12,764 bases of DNA from Gammaproteobacteria bacterium (GCA_011052165.1 DRJN01000342.1:1-12764); one strand, 5' to 3'; shown: positions 5,064 to 12,732, counted from the first letter of the stretch. A program made the numbers and translations. The notes: generated by a model not told the origin, from the sequence alone.

Positions 5064-7448
5064 ATGAAATTCAGTGAAAAATGGTTAAGAGAATGGGTCA
5101 ACCCCGATATTGACACCGAAACGCTGGCGCATCAGCTGACGATGGCAGGGTTGGAAGTGGATGCTATCGAACCGGTGGCGGCCGAATTTGAAAAAGTCGT
5201 GGTGGCGGGCGTGCTATCCGTTGAGGCTCACCCTGATGCTGACCGATTACACATTTGCAAAGTGAATGTGGGTGACCACAATCCCCTGAGTATCGTTTGC
5301 GGTGCGGCCAATGTCCGCGCCGGCTTGAAAGTGCCGGCGGCGCTGGTCGGGGCGAAATTACCGGGTGGCCTGAAGATCAAAAAATCCAAACTGCGTGGCG
5401 TATCTTCCCACGGCATGCTTTGTTCCAGCCAGGAACTGGGCCTGGCCGAGCGGGCGGACGGGCTGATGGAGTTGCCGCCTGAGGCACCGGTGGGCATCGA
5501 TATCCGCGAATACCTGAAACTGGATGATGTCAGTATCGAGCTGGGTTTGACGCCCAACCGGGGCGACTGTCTGAGTATTGCCGGTATAGCCCGCGAAGTA
5601 GGCGGGCTGAACAGGATGAAGCCGACGCCGCCGGTTATTTCTGAGACCGCGTCTGAGATCGAAGATGTGCTGCCGGTAAAACTGGAAGCCGGAGCCGACT
5701 GCCCACGTTACGTGGGCCGGATCATCCGTGACATCAATCCCGCCGCGATAACACCCCTCTGGTTACAGGAGAAGCTGCGGCGTAGCGGCCTGCGCAGCCT
5801 GGGACCGGTGGTGGATGTCACCAATTTTATTCTGCTGGAACTGGGACAACCCATGCACGCTTTTGATTTGGAAAAGCTTGCGGGTGAAGTCATCGTTCGC
5901 CATGCCAAAGAGGGTGAGTCCCTGATCCTGCTCGATGGCCGGCAAATCAAATTGCAGCCAGGCAGCCTGTTGATTGCGGATAGCGCAGCACCCCTGGCCC
6001 TGGCGGGCATCATGGGCGGGGTGGATTCTGCCGTCGGCGATGAAACCCGGGATATTTTCCTCGAAAGCGCGTATTTCAATCCATTGGCAATAGCCGGACG
6101 GGCGCGACACTACGGCCTGCACACGGATTCCTCCCACCGTTTTGAGCGGGGCGTGTCATTTGAGTTGCAGCGGGACGCGATGGAGCGGGCTACGGCGCTG
6201 CTGCTGGACATTGCCGGTGGACGGCCGGGGCCGGTCATCGAACAGATAAAAGAAAAAGATTTACCCCTCAGAGCGCCGGTAGTGCTGCGTGAGGCGCGTA
6301 TCCAGCGGGTGCTGGGAGTTAAAGTTGCTGGCGAAGAAGTCCTGGAAATACTGACAGGGCTGGATATGGTGGTTGAACCCATTGATGGCGGCTGGCATGT
6401 CACGCCACCGGCTTTTCGTTTTGATATTGAACTTGAAGTGGATCTCATCGAGGAGATCGGCCGGATTCACGGCTATGACAATTTGCCGGAATCCCGGCCG
6501 CAGATTCGTTTACAGATGCAGCCCAGCAGTGAAACCCGGATTAGCATGTCGAAAATCCGTCAGGTCCTGGTGCAACGAGGCTATTTTGAGGCGATTACCT
6601 ATAGTTTTGTCGATCCCAAAATGCAGACACTGCTGGATCCGGAACATGAACCGCTAACCTTGTTAAATCCTATTTCCAGCGACCTGTCGGTGATGCGCAC
6701 CAGTCTCTGGCCGGGTCTGGTGCAGGCCGTGATTTATAACTTGAATCGCCAGCAAAATAGGTTATCCTTATTCGAGTCAGGTCTTAAGTTTGTAATGCAA
6801 GATACTGAATTACAGCAAAAAATGATGATCGCCGGGGCATTAACAGGTGATGCCTGGCCATCGCAGTGGAGCATGGAAAGCCGCAAGGCGGACTACTATG
6901 ACATCAAGGCGCATGTGGAGGCATTATTGACCCTGGGAGGCAACATTGAGGATGTCGAATTCCGGGTAGAAGTGCATCCGACCTTGCATCCAGGCCAAAG
7001 TGCGGCTATTTATCATAGGCAGAGTGGGAATTTATTGGGGCATATTGGGGCGTTACATCCCGAAATTGAACAGACTCTGGGACTGAATCAACGGGTCTTT
7101 GTCTTTGAGCTGGCTCTGGATTATGTGCAAGAGGGCCAGATTCCGGTTTTTTCACCCTTATCCAGATTTCCGGCCATCCGCCGGGATATCGCGGTGATGG
7201 TGGACGAGGCTGTCGAATCTCAGAAAGTACACGATTGCATTCTTCAAAATGGCTCAAAGAGGTTGCAAAATGTTGAGCTATTCGATGTGTATGTGGGCGA
7301 AGGTATTGATTCTGGTAGAAAAAGTCTCGCGCTGGGCTTGACCTTACAGGATCTTTCACGCACTCTTACAGACAGTGAAGTGGATTCTGAAATTTGTAAT
7401 GTTGTCAGTGCTCTGGGTGCTGAATTTGGGGCTACATTGAGAGAATAA
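5064..7448 (+). CDS. pheT: Phenylalanine--tRNA ligase beta subunit
   Basis: The beta subunit of PheRS, which binds tRNA-Phe and carries the editing site that removes misacylated tyrosine. It is 794 residues long (E. coli 795). It begins MKFSEKWLREWVNP. An EMAP-II-like tRNA-binding domain follows at about 40-150 (VVAGVLSVEAHPDADRLHIC), then the B3/B4 editing domain at about 210-400 (including LGQPMHAFDLEKL and LALAGIMGG) and B5 at about 405-475 (ending EEIGRIHGYDNLP). The C-terminal ferredoxin-fold anticodon domain begins near FSPLSRFPAIRRDIAVMVD. The frame is open from 5004, but those 20 codons lie in the inverted repeat. The start at 5064 has AAAGGG (5054-5059) and the conserved N-terminus. 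Confidence 0.97.
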   Translation: MKFSEKWLREWVNPDIDTETLAHQLTMAGLEVDAIEPVAAEFEKVVVAGVLSVEAHPDADRLHICKVNVGDHNPLSIVCGAANVRAGLKVPAALVGAKLPGGLKIKKSKLRGVSSHGMLCSSQELGLAERADGLMELPPEAPVGIDIREYLKLDDVSIELGLTPNRGDCLSIAGIAREVGGLNRMKPTPPVISETASEIEDVLPVKLEAGADCPRYVGRIIRDINPAAITPLWLQEKLRRSGLRSLGPVVDVTNFILLELGQPMHAFDLEKLAGEVIVRHAKEGESLILLDGRQIKLQPGSLLIADSAAPLALAGIMGGVDSAVGDETRDIFLESAYFNPLAIAGRARHYGLHTDSSHRFERGVSFELQRDAMERATALLLDIAGGRPGPVIEQIKEKDLPLRAPVVLREARIQRVLGVKVAGEEVLEILTGLDMVVEPIDGGWHVTPPAFRFDIELEVDLIEEIGRIHGYDNLPESRPQIRLQMQPSSETRISMSKIRQVLVQRGYFEAITYSFVDPKMQTLLDPEHEPLTLLNPISSDLSVMRTSLWPGLVQAVIYNLNRQQNRLSLFESGLKFVMQDTELQQKMMIAGALTGDAWPSQWSMESRKADYYDIKAHVEALLTLGGNIEDVEFRVEVHPTLHPGQSAAIYHRQSGNLLGHIGALHPEIEQTLGLNQRVFVFELALDYVQEGQIPVFSPLSRFPAIRRDIAVMVDEAVESQKVHDCILQNGSKRLQNVELFDVYVGEGIDSGRKSLALGLTLQDLSRTLTDSEVDSEICNVVSALGAEFGATLRE

Positions 7449-7453
7449 GAAAT

Positions 7454-7756
7454 ATGGCGTTGACCAAGGCCGAAATGGCAGAAAGATTATTTGAAGAACT
7501 TGGGCTCAACAAGCGCGAAGCCAAGGAGATCGTGGAAATGTTCTTCGAGGAGATTCGAGGCGCACTGGAGAATGGGCAACAGGTAAAATTATCTGGTTTT
7601 GGGAATTTTGATTTGCGTGACAAAAAGCAACGGCCAGGAAGAAATCCCAAGACAGGGGAAGAGATCCCGATTACCGCACGCCGTGTGGTGACTTTCCGCC
7701 CCGGTCAAAAACTGAAGGCTAGAGTAGAGGCGTATGCTGGAACCCACCAACAATAA
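7454..7756 (+). CDS. ihfA: Integration host factor subunit alpha
   Basis: The alpha subunit of the heterodimeric nucleoid protein IHF, which bends DNA sharply at specific sites in replication, recombination and transcription. It is 100 residues long (E. coli 99). It has the helical dimerisation part (MALTKAEMAERLFEELGL), VKLSGFGNF, and the DNA-binding arm PGRNPKTGEEIPI with the intercalating proline P65. The core ends VVTFRPGQKLK. The start is 5 bases after the pheT stop with only a weak Shine-Dalgarno, so translation is probably coupled to pheT. The linkage pheT-ihfA is conserved in Gammaproteobacteria and favours IHF-alpha over HU or IHF-beta. Confidence 0.96.
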   Translation: MALTKAEMAERLFEELGLNKREAKEIVEMFFEEIRGALENGQQVKLSGFGNFDLRDKKQRPGRNPKTGEEIPITARRVVTFRPGQKLKARVEAYAGTHQQ

Positions 7757-8093
7757 CGAATTACCTCCCATTCCCGGCAAGCGCTATTTCACGATTGGTG
7801 AAGTGAGTGAACTGTGCAACGTCAAACCTCATGTACTACGTTACTGGGAGCAGGAATTCCCCCAGCTTAAGCCGGTAAAACGGCGGGGCAACCGGCGCTA
7901 TTACCAACGCCAGGATGTGGTAATGATTCGCCAGATCCGGGCCTTGCTTTATGAGCAGGGTTACACCATTGGCGGTGCGCGTCTGCAACTTTCTGAAAGC
8001 GACGAAAACAAGGAAGAGCAGAAGAACAGCAAGGAAACCCTGCATGAAATTCGTATGGGGCTTGAGGAAGTCATGGGCATTCTCACCCGCTAG
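7734..8093 (+). CDS. MerR-family transcriptional regulator
   Basis: A 119-residue protein with a MerR-type winged helix. KRYFTIGEVSELCNVKPHVLRYWEQEFP (16-43) forms the helix-turn-helix, and RRGNRRYYQRQDVVMIRQIRALLYEQGYTI (50-79) forms the wing and second helix pair. A charged, Glu/Lys-rich helical tail follows, probably for dimerisation. It has no cysteine pair or C-terminal sensor domain of the metal or drug-binding MerR type. The ATG overlaps the last 23 bases of ihfA. A short MerR-like gene directly after ihfA is typical of Pseudomonas and relatives. Its targets are not known to me. Confidence 0.9.
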   Translation: MLEPTNNNELPPIPGKRYFTIGEVSELCNVKPHVLRYWEQEFPQLKPVKRRGNRRYYQRQDVVMIRQIRALLYEQGYTIGGARLQLSESDENKEEQKNSKETLHEIRMGLEEVMGILTR

Positions 8094-8113
8094 ATCGCTT
8101 AGTTAAGCAAGTA

Positions 8114-8142
8114 TTCCATCTTCGCGGTGGCTGAGGTATCAT
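8114..8142 (+). promoter_or_regulatory. Candidate promoter for tRNA-Pro
   Basis: TTCCAT (8114-8119) and TATCAT (8137-8142) are 17 bases apart. They are followed by a GC-rich stretch GGCCGCCG, of the kind found at stringently controlled stable-RNA promoters. The -10 matches consensus at five of six positions; the -35 is weak. The tRNA begins about 50 bases downstream. The spacing and discriminator support the call, but no experiment does. Confidence 0.35.
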
Positions 8143-8194
8143 GGCCGCCGTTTCCAGAGTCTCCCTTTTTTGGAACATCGTCAGCAATGTACAT

Positions 8195-8272
<78 letters not shown>

Positions 8273-8293
8273 TTTTCATCCCCGTCTCCCACC

Positions 8294-9154
8294 ATGAATA
8301 TTGTTCACATCGGTTCATCAACGGCCTTGTCCCTGATTCCGCTACAGGCTTTACTGGAATCCAGGCATGCCGTTCAGGCTATTGTCGTTGATGATCGCGG
8401 CCATGAGCGCGCTCCAGAGTTTCCGTTGTTCGATGTTTCCCGCACTTCTTTGGAGTCGCTGGCGTTTACGCACGGTATTCCTCTTATTCAGGGCACTTCG
8501 AACGGGTCTGCCTGTACCGAACAGATTCGGCGCTATTCGCCCGATGTTATTTTTGTCTCCTGCTTTTCACATCGTTTGTCTGAGGAGATATGCGCAATTC
8601 CCGCACACGGCAGTATCAACCTGCATCCTTCACTGTTACCGGCTCACCGGGGGCCGGATCCCCTGTTCTGGCAGTTCAGGGACGGTGATGACGATTTTGG
8701 TGTCAGCCTGCACTACGTTTCGCCTGAACTGGATACAGGATCTGTTCTTGCCCAGAAGCGGGTTAGCATGGCAGACGGGATCACTTATTCTACAGCTTGT
8801 TATCAACTGGCTGAGGCCGGTCGGGATTTGCTGCTGGCCTTGCTGGATCAGATCGAACATCCGTTTTGTCTGGGGCAGCCGCAGGATGAAACATGCGCCG
8901 GCTATCAGTCCTTTCCTGCAAAAGAAGATTTTATGCTGAGTACAGACTGGACGGCGAAAAGAATGTATAACTTTATGTGTGCCATGCAGGAGCGCGGCAG
9001 GTATTATCCCTGTGTTATTGAGGGGCATACTTACTATCTGATAAAGGCCCTGTCATACCAGACAGCGCAAAAAACTGATCTGACGATCAGGGGGCAACGT
9101 ATCACTGTTCCTTGTCAGAATGGATCAGTTGAAGCTGATTTTCTGCTAGAATAA
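8294..9154 (+). CDS. Formyltransferase-family protein (Fmt/PurN-like, substrate unknown)
   Basis: A 286-residue protein of the formyl-THF-dependent formyltransferase fold. The catalytic triad of Fmt and PurN is present with the same spacing: N109 and H111 in INLHPSLLPAHRG, and D147 in SPELDTGS. An N-terminal Rossmann-like part begins MNIVHIGSST. The C-terminal part (about 205-286) looks like a divergent Fmt C-terminal domain. It is shorter than true Met-tRNA formyltransferase (about 315) and lies away from def, so it is probably a paralogue with another acceptor. The start is 22 bases after the tRNA CCA end, with no Shine-Dalgarno. The frame is open back to 8141, but that would run through the tRNA. 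The radical SAM gene follows 44 bases later on the same strand and is probably co-transcribed. Confidence 0.8.
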   Translation: MNIVHIGSSTALSLIPLQALLESRHAVQAIVVDDRGHERAPEFPLFDVSRTSLESLAFTHGIPLIQGTSNGSACTEQIRRYSPDVIFVSCFSHRLSEEICAIPAHGSINLHPSLLPAHRGPDPLFWQFRDGDDDFGVSLHYVSPELDTGSVLAQKRVSMADGITYSTACYQLAEAGRDLLLALLDQIEHPFCLGQPQDETCAGYQSFPAKEDFMLSTDWTAKRMYNFMCAMQERGRYYPCVIEGHTYYLIKALSYQTAQKTDLTIRGQRITVPCQNGSVEADFLLE

Positions 9155-9198
9155 TCGTCACTTGTTTATTATGACGTAAAAAAAATACAGGGTGCACG

Positions 9199-10269
9199 TT
9201 GAGTCATCATCATAAAACATTCCCCCGCCGGTACCAGCTTGTTGAAACCCGCTTACAGGAAAAACTGGATAACGGTACGGCCCGCTGTCATCTGTGTCTG
9301 TGGCGCTGCAAGATCGGGCATGGGCAGCGCGGTTTCTGCCAGGCGCATGTCAATCGTAACGGTATTTTGTACAACCTGTCCTATGGCATTTTGTCCGCGA
9401 TTGAAATGGGCGTCATCGAAGACAAGCCTGTCAAACACTATCGTCCGGGAACCCGGCTTATGTCCGTGGGAAGTTATGGCTGTAGTTTCCGTTGCGGCGG
9501 CTGTCATAATCTGGATATTTCATGGGGGGTGACAGCGCTTGATGAACTGGCGAAGGGTCAGTCCACTGACGCCTGGGTCGCACCCGAAACGCTGGTTGAG
9601 ACGGCTTTGCGCGCCGACGTGCAGGGCATCGCCTTTACCTATTCCGAACCGGCGGTTTGGCTTGAATATCTTATGGACGTGAGCCAGTTGGCGCATGAAG
9701 CCGGACTTTATACCGTGTATGTCTCCAACAGTTATGTCACCGATGAGGCGCTGGAACTGGCTGCACCGCATATTGATGTTCTGTGTTCAGATATCAAGAG
9801 CATGCGTGATACTTTTTATCAGGACATCTGCAAACCGGCAAAGGTGGAACAAGTACTGCAATCCATTAAAAAAGCCGATGAATTGGGAATCCATGTGGAA
9901 ACGCGCACCAATGTCATTCCCGGCAAAAATGACAACGCAGCCGAGCATTACCGCATTGCCTGCTGGATTCGCGACAATTTGGGTGAGAACAGTCCCTGGC
10001 ATATTACAAAATTTTTTCCGGCCTACAAATTAAGTCATCTGCCGGAAACGGATGATGCGGTGTTGTTCAGTGCGCGGGATGCCGCGTTGCGCGCCGGTCT
10101 GAAGCATGTTTACGTATATAATGATAAGGGCTGTGACTGTGCGAAAGAGAATCAGCCTGTCGAGGCTTATCTCAATGGCAGCCGGGAAGAGATACATCAA
10201 CTTAAAGTTTGCGCCGCTGACTGTTGTGGCGATGATGGCGTATTATTGAAAAAATACGAACAGAAATAA
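9199..10269 (+). CDS. Radical SAM enzyme of the AmmeMemoRadiSam (AmrS) type
   Basis: A 356-residue radical SAM protein. C95, C99 and C102 (CSFRCGGC) form the CxxxCxxC motif for a 4Fe-4S cluster that cleaves S-adenosylmethionine. An N-terminal cysteine set, C30, C33, C37 and C47 (CHLCLWRC and GFC), plus YRPGTRLMSVGSYGC and TYSEPAVWLEYLMD match the AmmeMemoRadiSam radical SAM family and the related pyruvate formate-lyase activating enzymes. The C-terminus is odd: C312, C314, C338, C342 and C343 form a cysteine-rich tail. The likely start is TTG at 9199, with AGGG at 9189-9192, 6 bases before it. AMMECR1 and Memo partners are not in this window. The substrate is unknown. The upstream formyltransferase is the probable partner. 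Confidence 0.85.
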   Translation: MSHHHKTFPRRYQLVETRLQEKLDNGTARCHLCLWRCKIGHGQRGFCQAHVNRNGILYNLSYGILSAIEMGVIEDKPVKHYRPGTRLMSVGSYGCSFRCGGCHNLDISWGVTALDELAKGQSTDAWVAPETLVETALRADVQGIAFTYSEPAVWLEYLMDVSQLAHEAGLYTVYVSNSYVTDEALELAAPHIDVLCSDIKSMRDTFYQDICKPAKVEQVLQSIKKADELGIHVETRTNVIPGKNDNAAEHYRIACWIRDNLGENSPWHITKFFPAYKLSHLPETDDAVLFSARDAALRAGLKHVYVYNDKGCDCAKENQPVEAYLNGSREEIHQLKVCAADCCGDDGVLLKKYEQK

Positions 10270-10320
10270 ACGGCCCTGTAAGGTGTTTTGCTCTACCTTT
10301 GGATAAGGCGCAGAAGGATC

Positions 10321-10402
10321 AGAGCCACCCTTCGACAGGCTCAGGGCGAACGGAAGGGATTAGAGCCACCCTTCGACAAGCTCAGGGCGAACGGAAGGGA
10401 TA
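10321..10402. repeat. Two direct 41-bp copies of the CTCAGGGCGAACGG palindromic repeat
   Basis: Two consecutive 41-base units begin at 10321 and 10362. Each contains CCCTTCGACA and CTCAGGGCGAACGGAAGGG. Outer arms CCCTTC and GAAGGG can pair, so each copy can form a hairpin. The copies differ at one internal base (CAGGCTC against CAAGCTC) and at the last base. This is the same family as the array at 2931-3033. It fills most of the 164-base gap between the radical SAM gene and yggX. The remainder, 10270-10320, shows no gene or clear terminator. Confidence 0.9.
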
Positions 10403-10433
10403 ACTATTTGGAAACAGAACTTCGAGGTAAATT

Positions 10434-10727
10434 ATGACAAGAATGGTACAGTGTGTGGTGTTGAAAGCAGAAGCGGAAGGGCTGGACAGGCCGCCGCATC
10501 CGGGAGATTTCGGACTGCGTATTTATAACCATGTGTCCAAACAAGGCTGGAAAAAGTGGCTGGAGCGTCTGACGGTTATCATCAATGAAAATGGTCTGTC
10601 AACGGCCGATGTACGCAACCTTGAGCTGATTGAAAAACACATGCAGGGTTTTCTGTTTGCTGAAGGTGATTACGGCCAGATGCCTGCGGGGTTCCATGAG
10701 GGCGGTGGCGGCGGCGGCAAGAAATAA
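10434..10727 (+). CDS. yggX: YggX-family Fe(II)-trafficking / oxidative damage protection protein
   Basis: A 97-residue cytoplasmic protein of the YggX family, linked in E. coli and Salmonella to protection of iron-sulfur clusters from oxidation and to iron handling. It has the family pattern MVQCVVLKAEAEGLDRPP at 4-21, the conserved cysteine C7, GLRIYNHVSKQGWKKWLERL (27-46) and INENGL (50-55). The C-terminus is unusual: six glycines (90-95) and two lysines, encoded by GGC/GGT codons, replace the usual short end. GAGGT at 10424-10428 is 5 bases before the ATG. The gene stands alone after the repeats and converges on the ATP-grasp gene, with 7 bases between stop codons. In many Gammaproteobacteria yggX is next to mutY, which is not seen here. 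Confidence 0.92.
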   Translation: MTRMVQCVVLKAEAEGLDRPPHPGDFGLRIYNHVSKQGWKKWLERLTVIINENGLSTADVRNLELIEKHMQGFLFAEGDYGQMPAGFHEGGGGGGKK

Positions 10728-10734
10728 ACCGGCC

Positions 10735-11973
10735 TTACTGTTGGTGCAGACGGATGGCGGGTGCAACGACAAAATTCAGTTTTGCATATGCGTTGCGTAA
10801 CGCTGCAATCACTTCGTCGGGTGTTTTGGCGCGGGCAAAGATATAACCAGGGTACTGGTTGCCTTCGGGCAGGGGAATGAGTTCATGGCCTTCGCGTATG
10901 ATGATGTCGATGTTTTCAATGTGCTCGACTTTTTGTGCTGCCCCCAGACCCTCGACCCGTCTTAGAACACCCGCCTGTTTGATCGGAATCATCATCACCC
11001 CCCGGGCATCCTTCCACGGTGGCGTTCTCACCGTTTCACCCATGGCCAGGGCCAATGTCAATTCTTCAAGGTTGAAATCATCCTGATCCAGACTGCGGGC
11101 ACAGTCGCCGCCAAGGGTGCGGCAGGCGACTTCCAGTATCCATGCGTCCTCTTCATTGATGCGAAGCTCGGCATGCACAGGACCGGTTGTCAGACCGTAA
11201 GCTTGACAGGCCTCGGTCACGCGCAGGATGATTTTGTCCTGTGTAGCCTCAGGCAGTTGTGAAGGCGTTACATAAATGGTTTCTTCAAAAAAAGGGCCGG
11301 TCAGAGGATCAGGTTTGTCAAAAATGGTCAGCGTGGTTAATTCGCCGTCATGCAGGTAGCCCTCATAGGCCACCTCGACCCCCTCAATATACTCTTCCAC
11401 CAGCAGATGTTGCTGCTCGAATTCATCGACCGAATGTATGATGATTTTGCGAATACGTGCGACTGCCGCATAAAATTCAGCACGGTCATTGGCACGAATA
11501 ACACCACGGCTGGCAGAGAGGTTGAGCGGTTTGATGACGCAGGGCCAGCGGATATCCGTGATTTGTGAGTCCAGAGGCTGCTCGAGTTTGATTAACCAGT
11601 GGCGGGGAACAGTACAGCCGTAGCGGGTCAGGTGTGCACGGGCCAGATCCTTGCGCCGGGTCAACCTTGCCGCTGCAGGCGGATTGTGGGGCAGACCGAG
11701 CCGTGCCGCCGCATAGGCTGCCAGTTCCACCGTGCTGTCATCACTGCCCAGCACCGCAGCAAAAGGCGTCTTTGCCGCCTCTTGAAGAATATCCGCAAGG
11801 GCACCATGCGGATTTTCAAAATCAACGTGCAGACCCGCATGAACTTCAGAAATCAGTGAATGTTCGCCACGAGAGGCAATCTGCACCGCCAGCCCCATGC
11901 GCCTGGCAGCCTCAAGATAGGGCGCAATACGATAGCTGCCGGGCTGGGCGATGAGCAGTACACGCTGAGAAAT
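10735..11973 (-). CDS. ATP-grasp domain protein, apparent non-AUG (AUU) start
   Basis: A carbamoyl-phosphate-synthase-like ATP-grasp enzyme, which would ligate a carboxylate to a nucleophile through an acyl phosphate. The substrate is unknown. The ATP-binding parts are WPCVIKPLNLSASRGV and LLVEEYIEGVEV; the metal-binding end is AWILEVACRTLGGDCARSL. The first ATG (11898) would begin at MGLAVQIASRG and cut off the first strand and helix of the pre-ATP-grasp fold. The open frame upstream encodes them (RVLLIAQPGSYRIAPYLEAA), yet no ATG, GTG or TTG occurs before the in-frame TGA. ATT at 11973-11971 has GAGGA (11985-11981) 7 bases before it, giving 412 residues. It follows erpA on the same strand by 61 bases, probably in one transcript. 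Confidence 0.8.
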   Translation of the reverse strand: MSQRVLLIAQPGSYRIAPYLEAARRMGLAVQIASRGEHSLISEVHAGLHVDFENPHGALADILQEAAKTPFAAVLGSDDSTVELAAYAAARLGLPHNPPAAARLTRRKDLARAHLTRYGCTVPRHWLIKLEQPLDSQITDIRWPCVIKPLNLSASRGVIRANDRAEFYAAVARIRKIIIHSVDEFEQQHLLVEEYIEGVEVAYEGYLHDGELTTLTIFDKPDPLTGPFFEETIYVTPSQLPEATQDKIILRVTEACQAYGLTTGPVHAELRINEEDAWILEVACRTLGGDCARSLDQDDFNLEELTLALAMGETVRTPPWKDARGVMMIPIKQAGVLRRVEGLGAAQKVEHIENIDIIIREGHELIPLPEGNQYPGYIFARAKTPDEVIAALRNAYAKLNFVVAPAIRLHQQ

Positions 11974-12034
11974 GGCGGCATCCTCTACGGGCAGGGGGAG
12001 AGGAAAACCTGATCAGATCACGGCTGAAACAGAC

Positions 12035-12403
12035 TTAGTGACCGGCGGAGCCACAACCGCCACAACTATTGCCGCCCCCCGTGCTGGCAAAGACGTTCTT
12101 GAAGACAAAACTCTGGTTGAGTCCTTCAGTCTGATAGTCGATTTCCACCCCTTCCAGGAAGCCCAGTGCAACCGCATCAATGTAGATATTAACGTCGTCT
12201 TTTTTCAGCACGGCATCAAAGTCACTGGGCCTGTCGACAAAAGTCATGCCGTAGGTCATACCACTGCAACCGCCCCCAGAGACAAAAATGCGAATGCCAT
12301 TGATACCCTCTTCGCTATTCATGATCGTCAGCATTTGTTCGGCTGCGGCGGGGGATACCTTAATTTCATCGGTTAATTCATTTTTAAACTGTGCTTCGGG
12401 CAT
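12035..12403 (-). CDS. erpA: A-type iron-sulfur carrier protein (ErpA-like)
   Basis: A 122-residue A-type carrier that receives Fe-S clusters from a scaffold and passes them to target enzymes. Core features are IRIFVSGGGCSGMTYGMTF with C46, and DYQTEGLNQSFVFKNV. The C-terminal pair is C114 and C117 in CGGCG, so the normal CxC (CGCG) has become CxxC. The frame is open to an ATG at 12436, but the start at 12403 has AGGAGG (12414-12409) 5 bases before it and suits the family length (E. coli 114). An ErpA, IscA or SufA assignment cannot be settled by eye; standing apart from isc or suf genes favours ErpA. The ATP-grasp gene lies downstream. Confidence 0.85.
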   Translation of the reverse strand: MPEAQFKNELTDEIKVSPAAAEQMLTIMNSEEGINGIRIFVSGGGCSGMTYGMTFVDRPSDFDAVLKKDDVNIYIDAVALGFLEGVEIDYQTEGLNQSFVFKNVFASTGGGNSCGGCGSAGH

Positions 12404-12473
12404 GCTTGCCTCCTGACGGTGAATTTTGTCTGACACTATTAATACTTTAGGCCTGTTATGCGATATTGGATAT

Positions 12474-12482
12474 ATTTTAGCA
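12474..12482 (-). promoter_or_regulatory. Candidate extended -10 promoter for erpA
   Basis: On the minus strand TGCTAAAAT (12482-12474) is an extended -10 element (TG, one base, then TAAAAT), about 70 bases before the erpA start. No good -35 is present, as is usual for extended -10 promoters. I looked for an IscR-type palindrome nearby and found none that is convincing. Confidence 0.35.
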
Positions 12483-12496
12483 TGACGCGCGGGTTG

Positions 12497-12502
12497 TATA
12501 AT
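12497..12502 (+). promoter_or_regulatory. Consensus -10 box on the plus strand
   Basis: A perfect TATAAT lies in the gap between erpA and the cytochrome-like remnant. The base-paired region upstream offers no good -35 at 17 bases. It could drive the plus-strand remnant at 12580-12732 or be left over from its intact ancestor. A weak hairpin, CCCGT/ACGGG, follows at 12508-12530. Confidence 0.25.
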
Positions 12503-12579
12503 AGTTGCCCGTAAAAAAATGGCAGACGGGTACTTGTATATTCTTATAACCTACGTGGGTATCCATTGATATGGCTTGA

Positions 12580-12732
12580 GCTGGCAGGCTTGGGAACTTT
12601 GTCCATGTTGCGGGTCTGACTTATTTTATATTTCTGCCGACGCATACATTGAAACAATTGGCGGCGTTGATGAATAATTGTGTCGCCTGTCATGCCCGTT
12701 ACCGGATTGATACGCCAAAGCCAGCAAAATAG
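12580..12732 (+). pseudogene. C-terminal remnant of a c-type cytochrome
   Basis: A plus-strand frame runs from just after a TGA (12577-12579) to TAG at 12730-12732. It has no usable start at its upstream end. Its last part reads LKQLAALMNNCVACHARYRI. CVACH (12679-12693) is a CxxCH haem-binding motif, and the context of a helix, CxxCH and an aromatic-Arg pair near the C-terminus is that of cytochrome c'-like and related periplasmic cytochromes. The upstream half (12580-12640) does not look like such a protein. The gene therefore seems truncated or frameshifted, or this is a chance match. No signal peptide is visible. Confidence 0.35.

Noticed and set aside
12404..12500. IscR-type operator upstream of erpA
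   Set aside because: AT-rich partial matches were seen, but no palindrome with the conserved half-sites.
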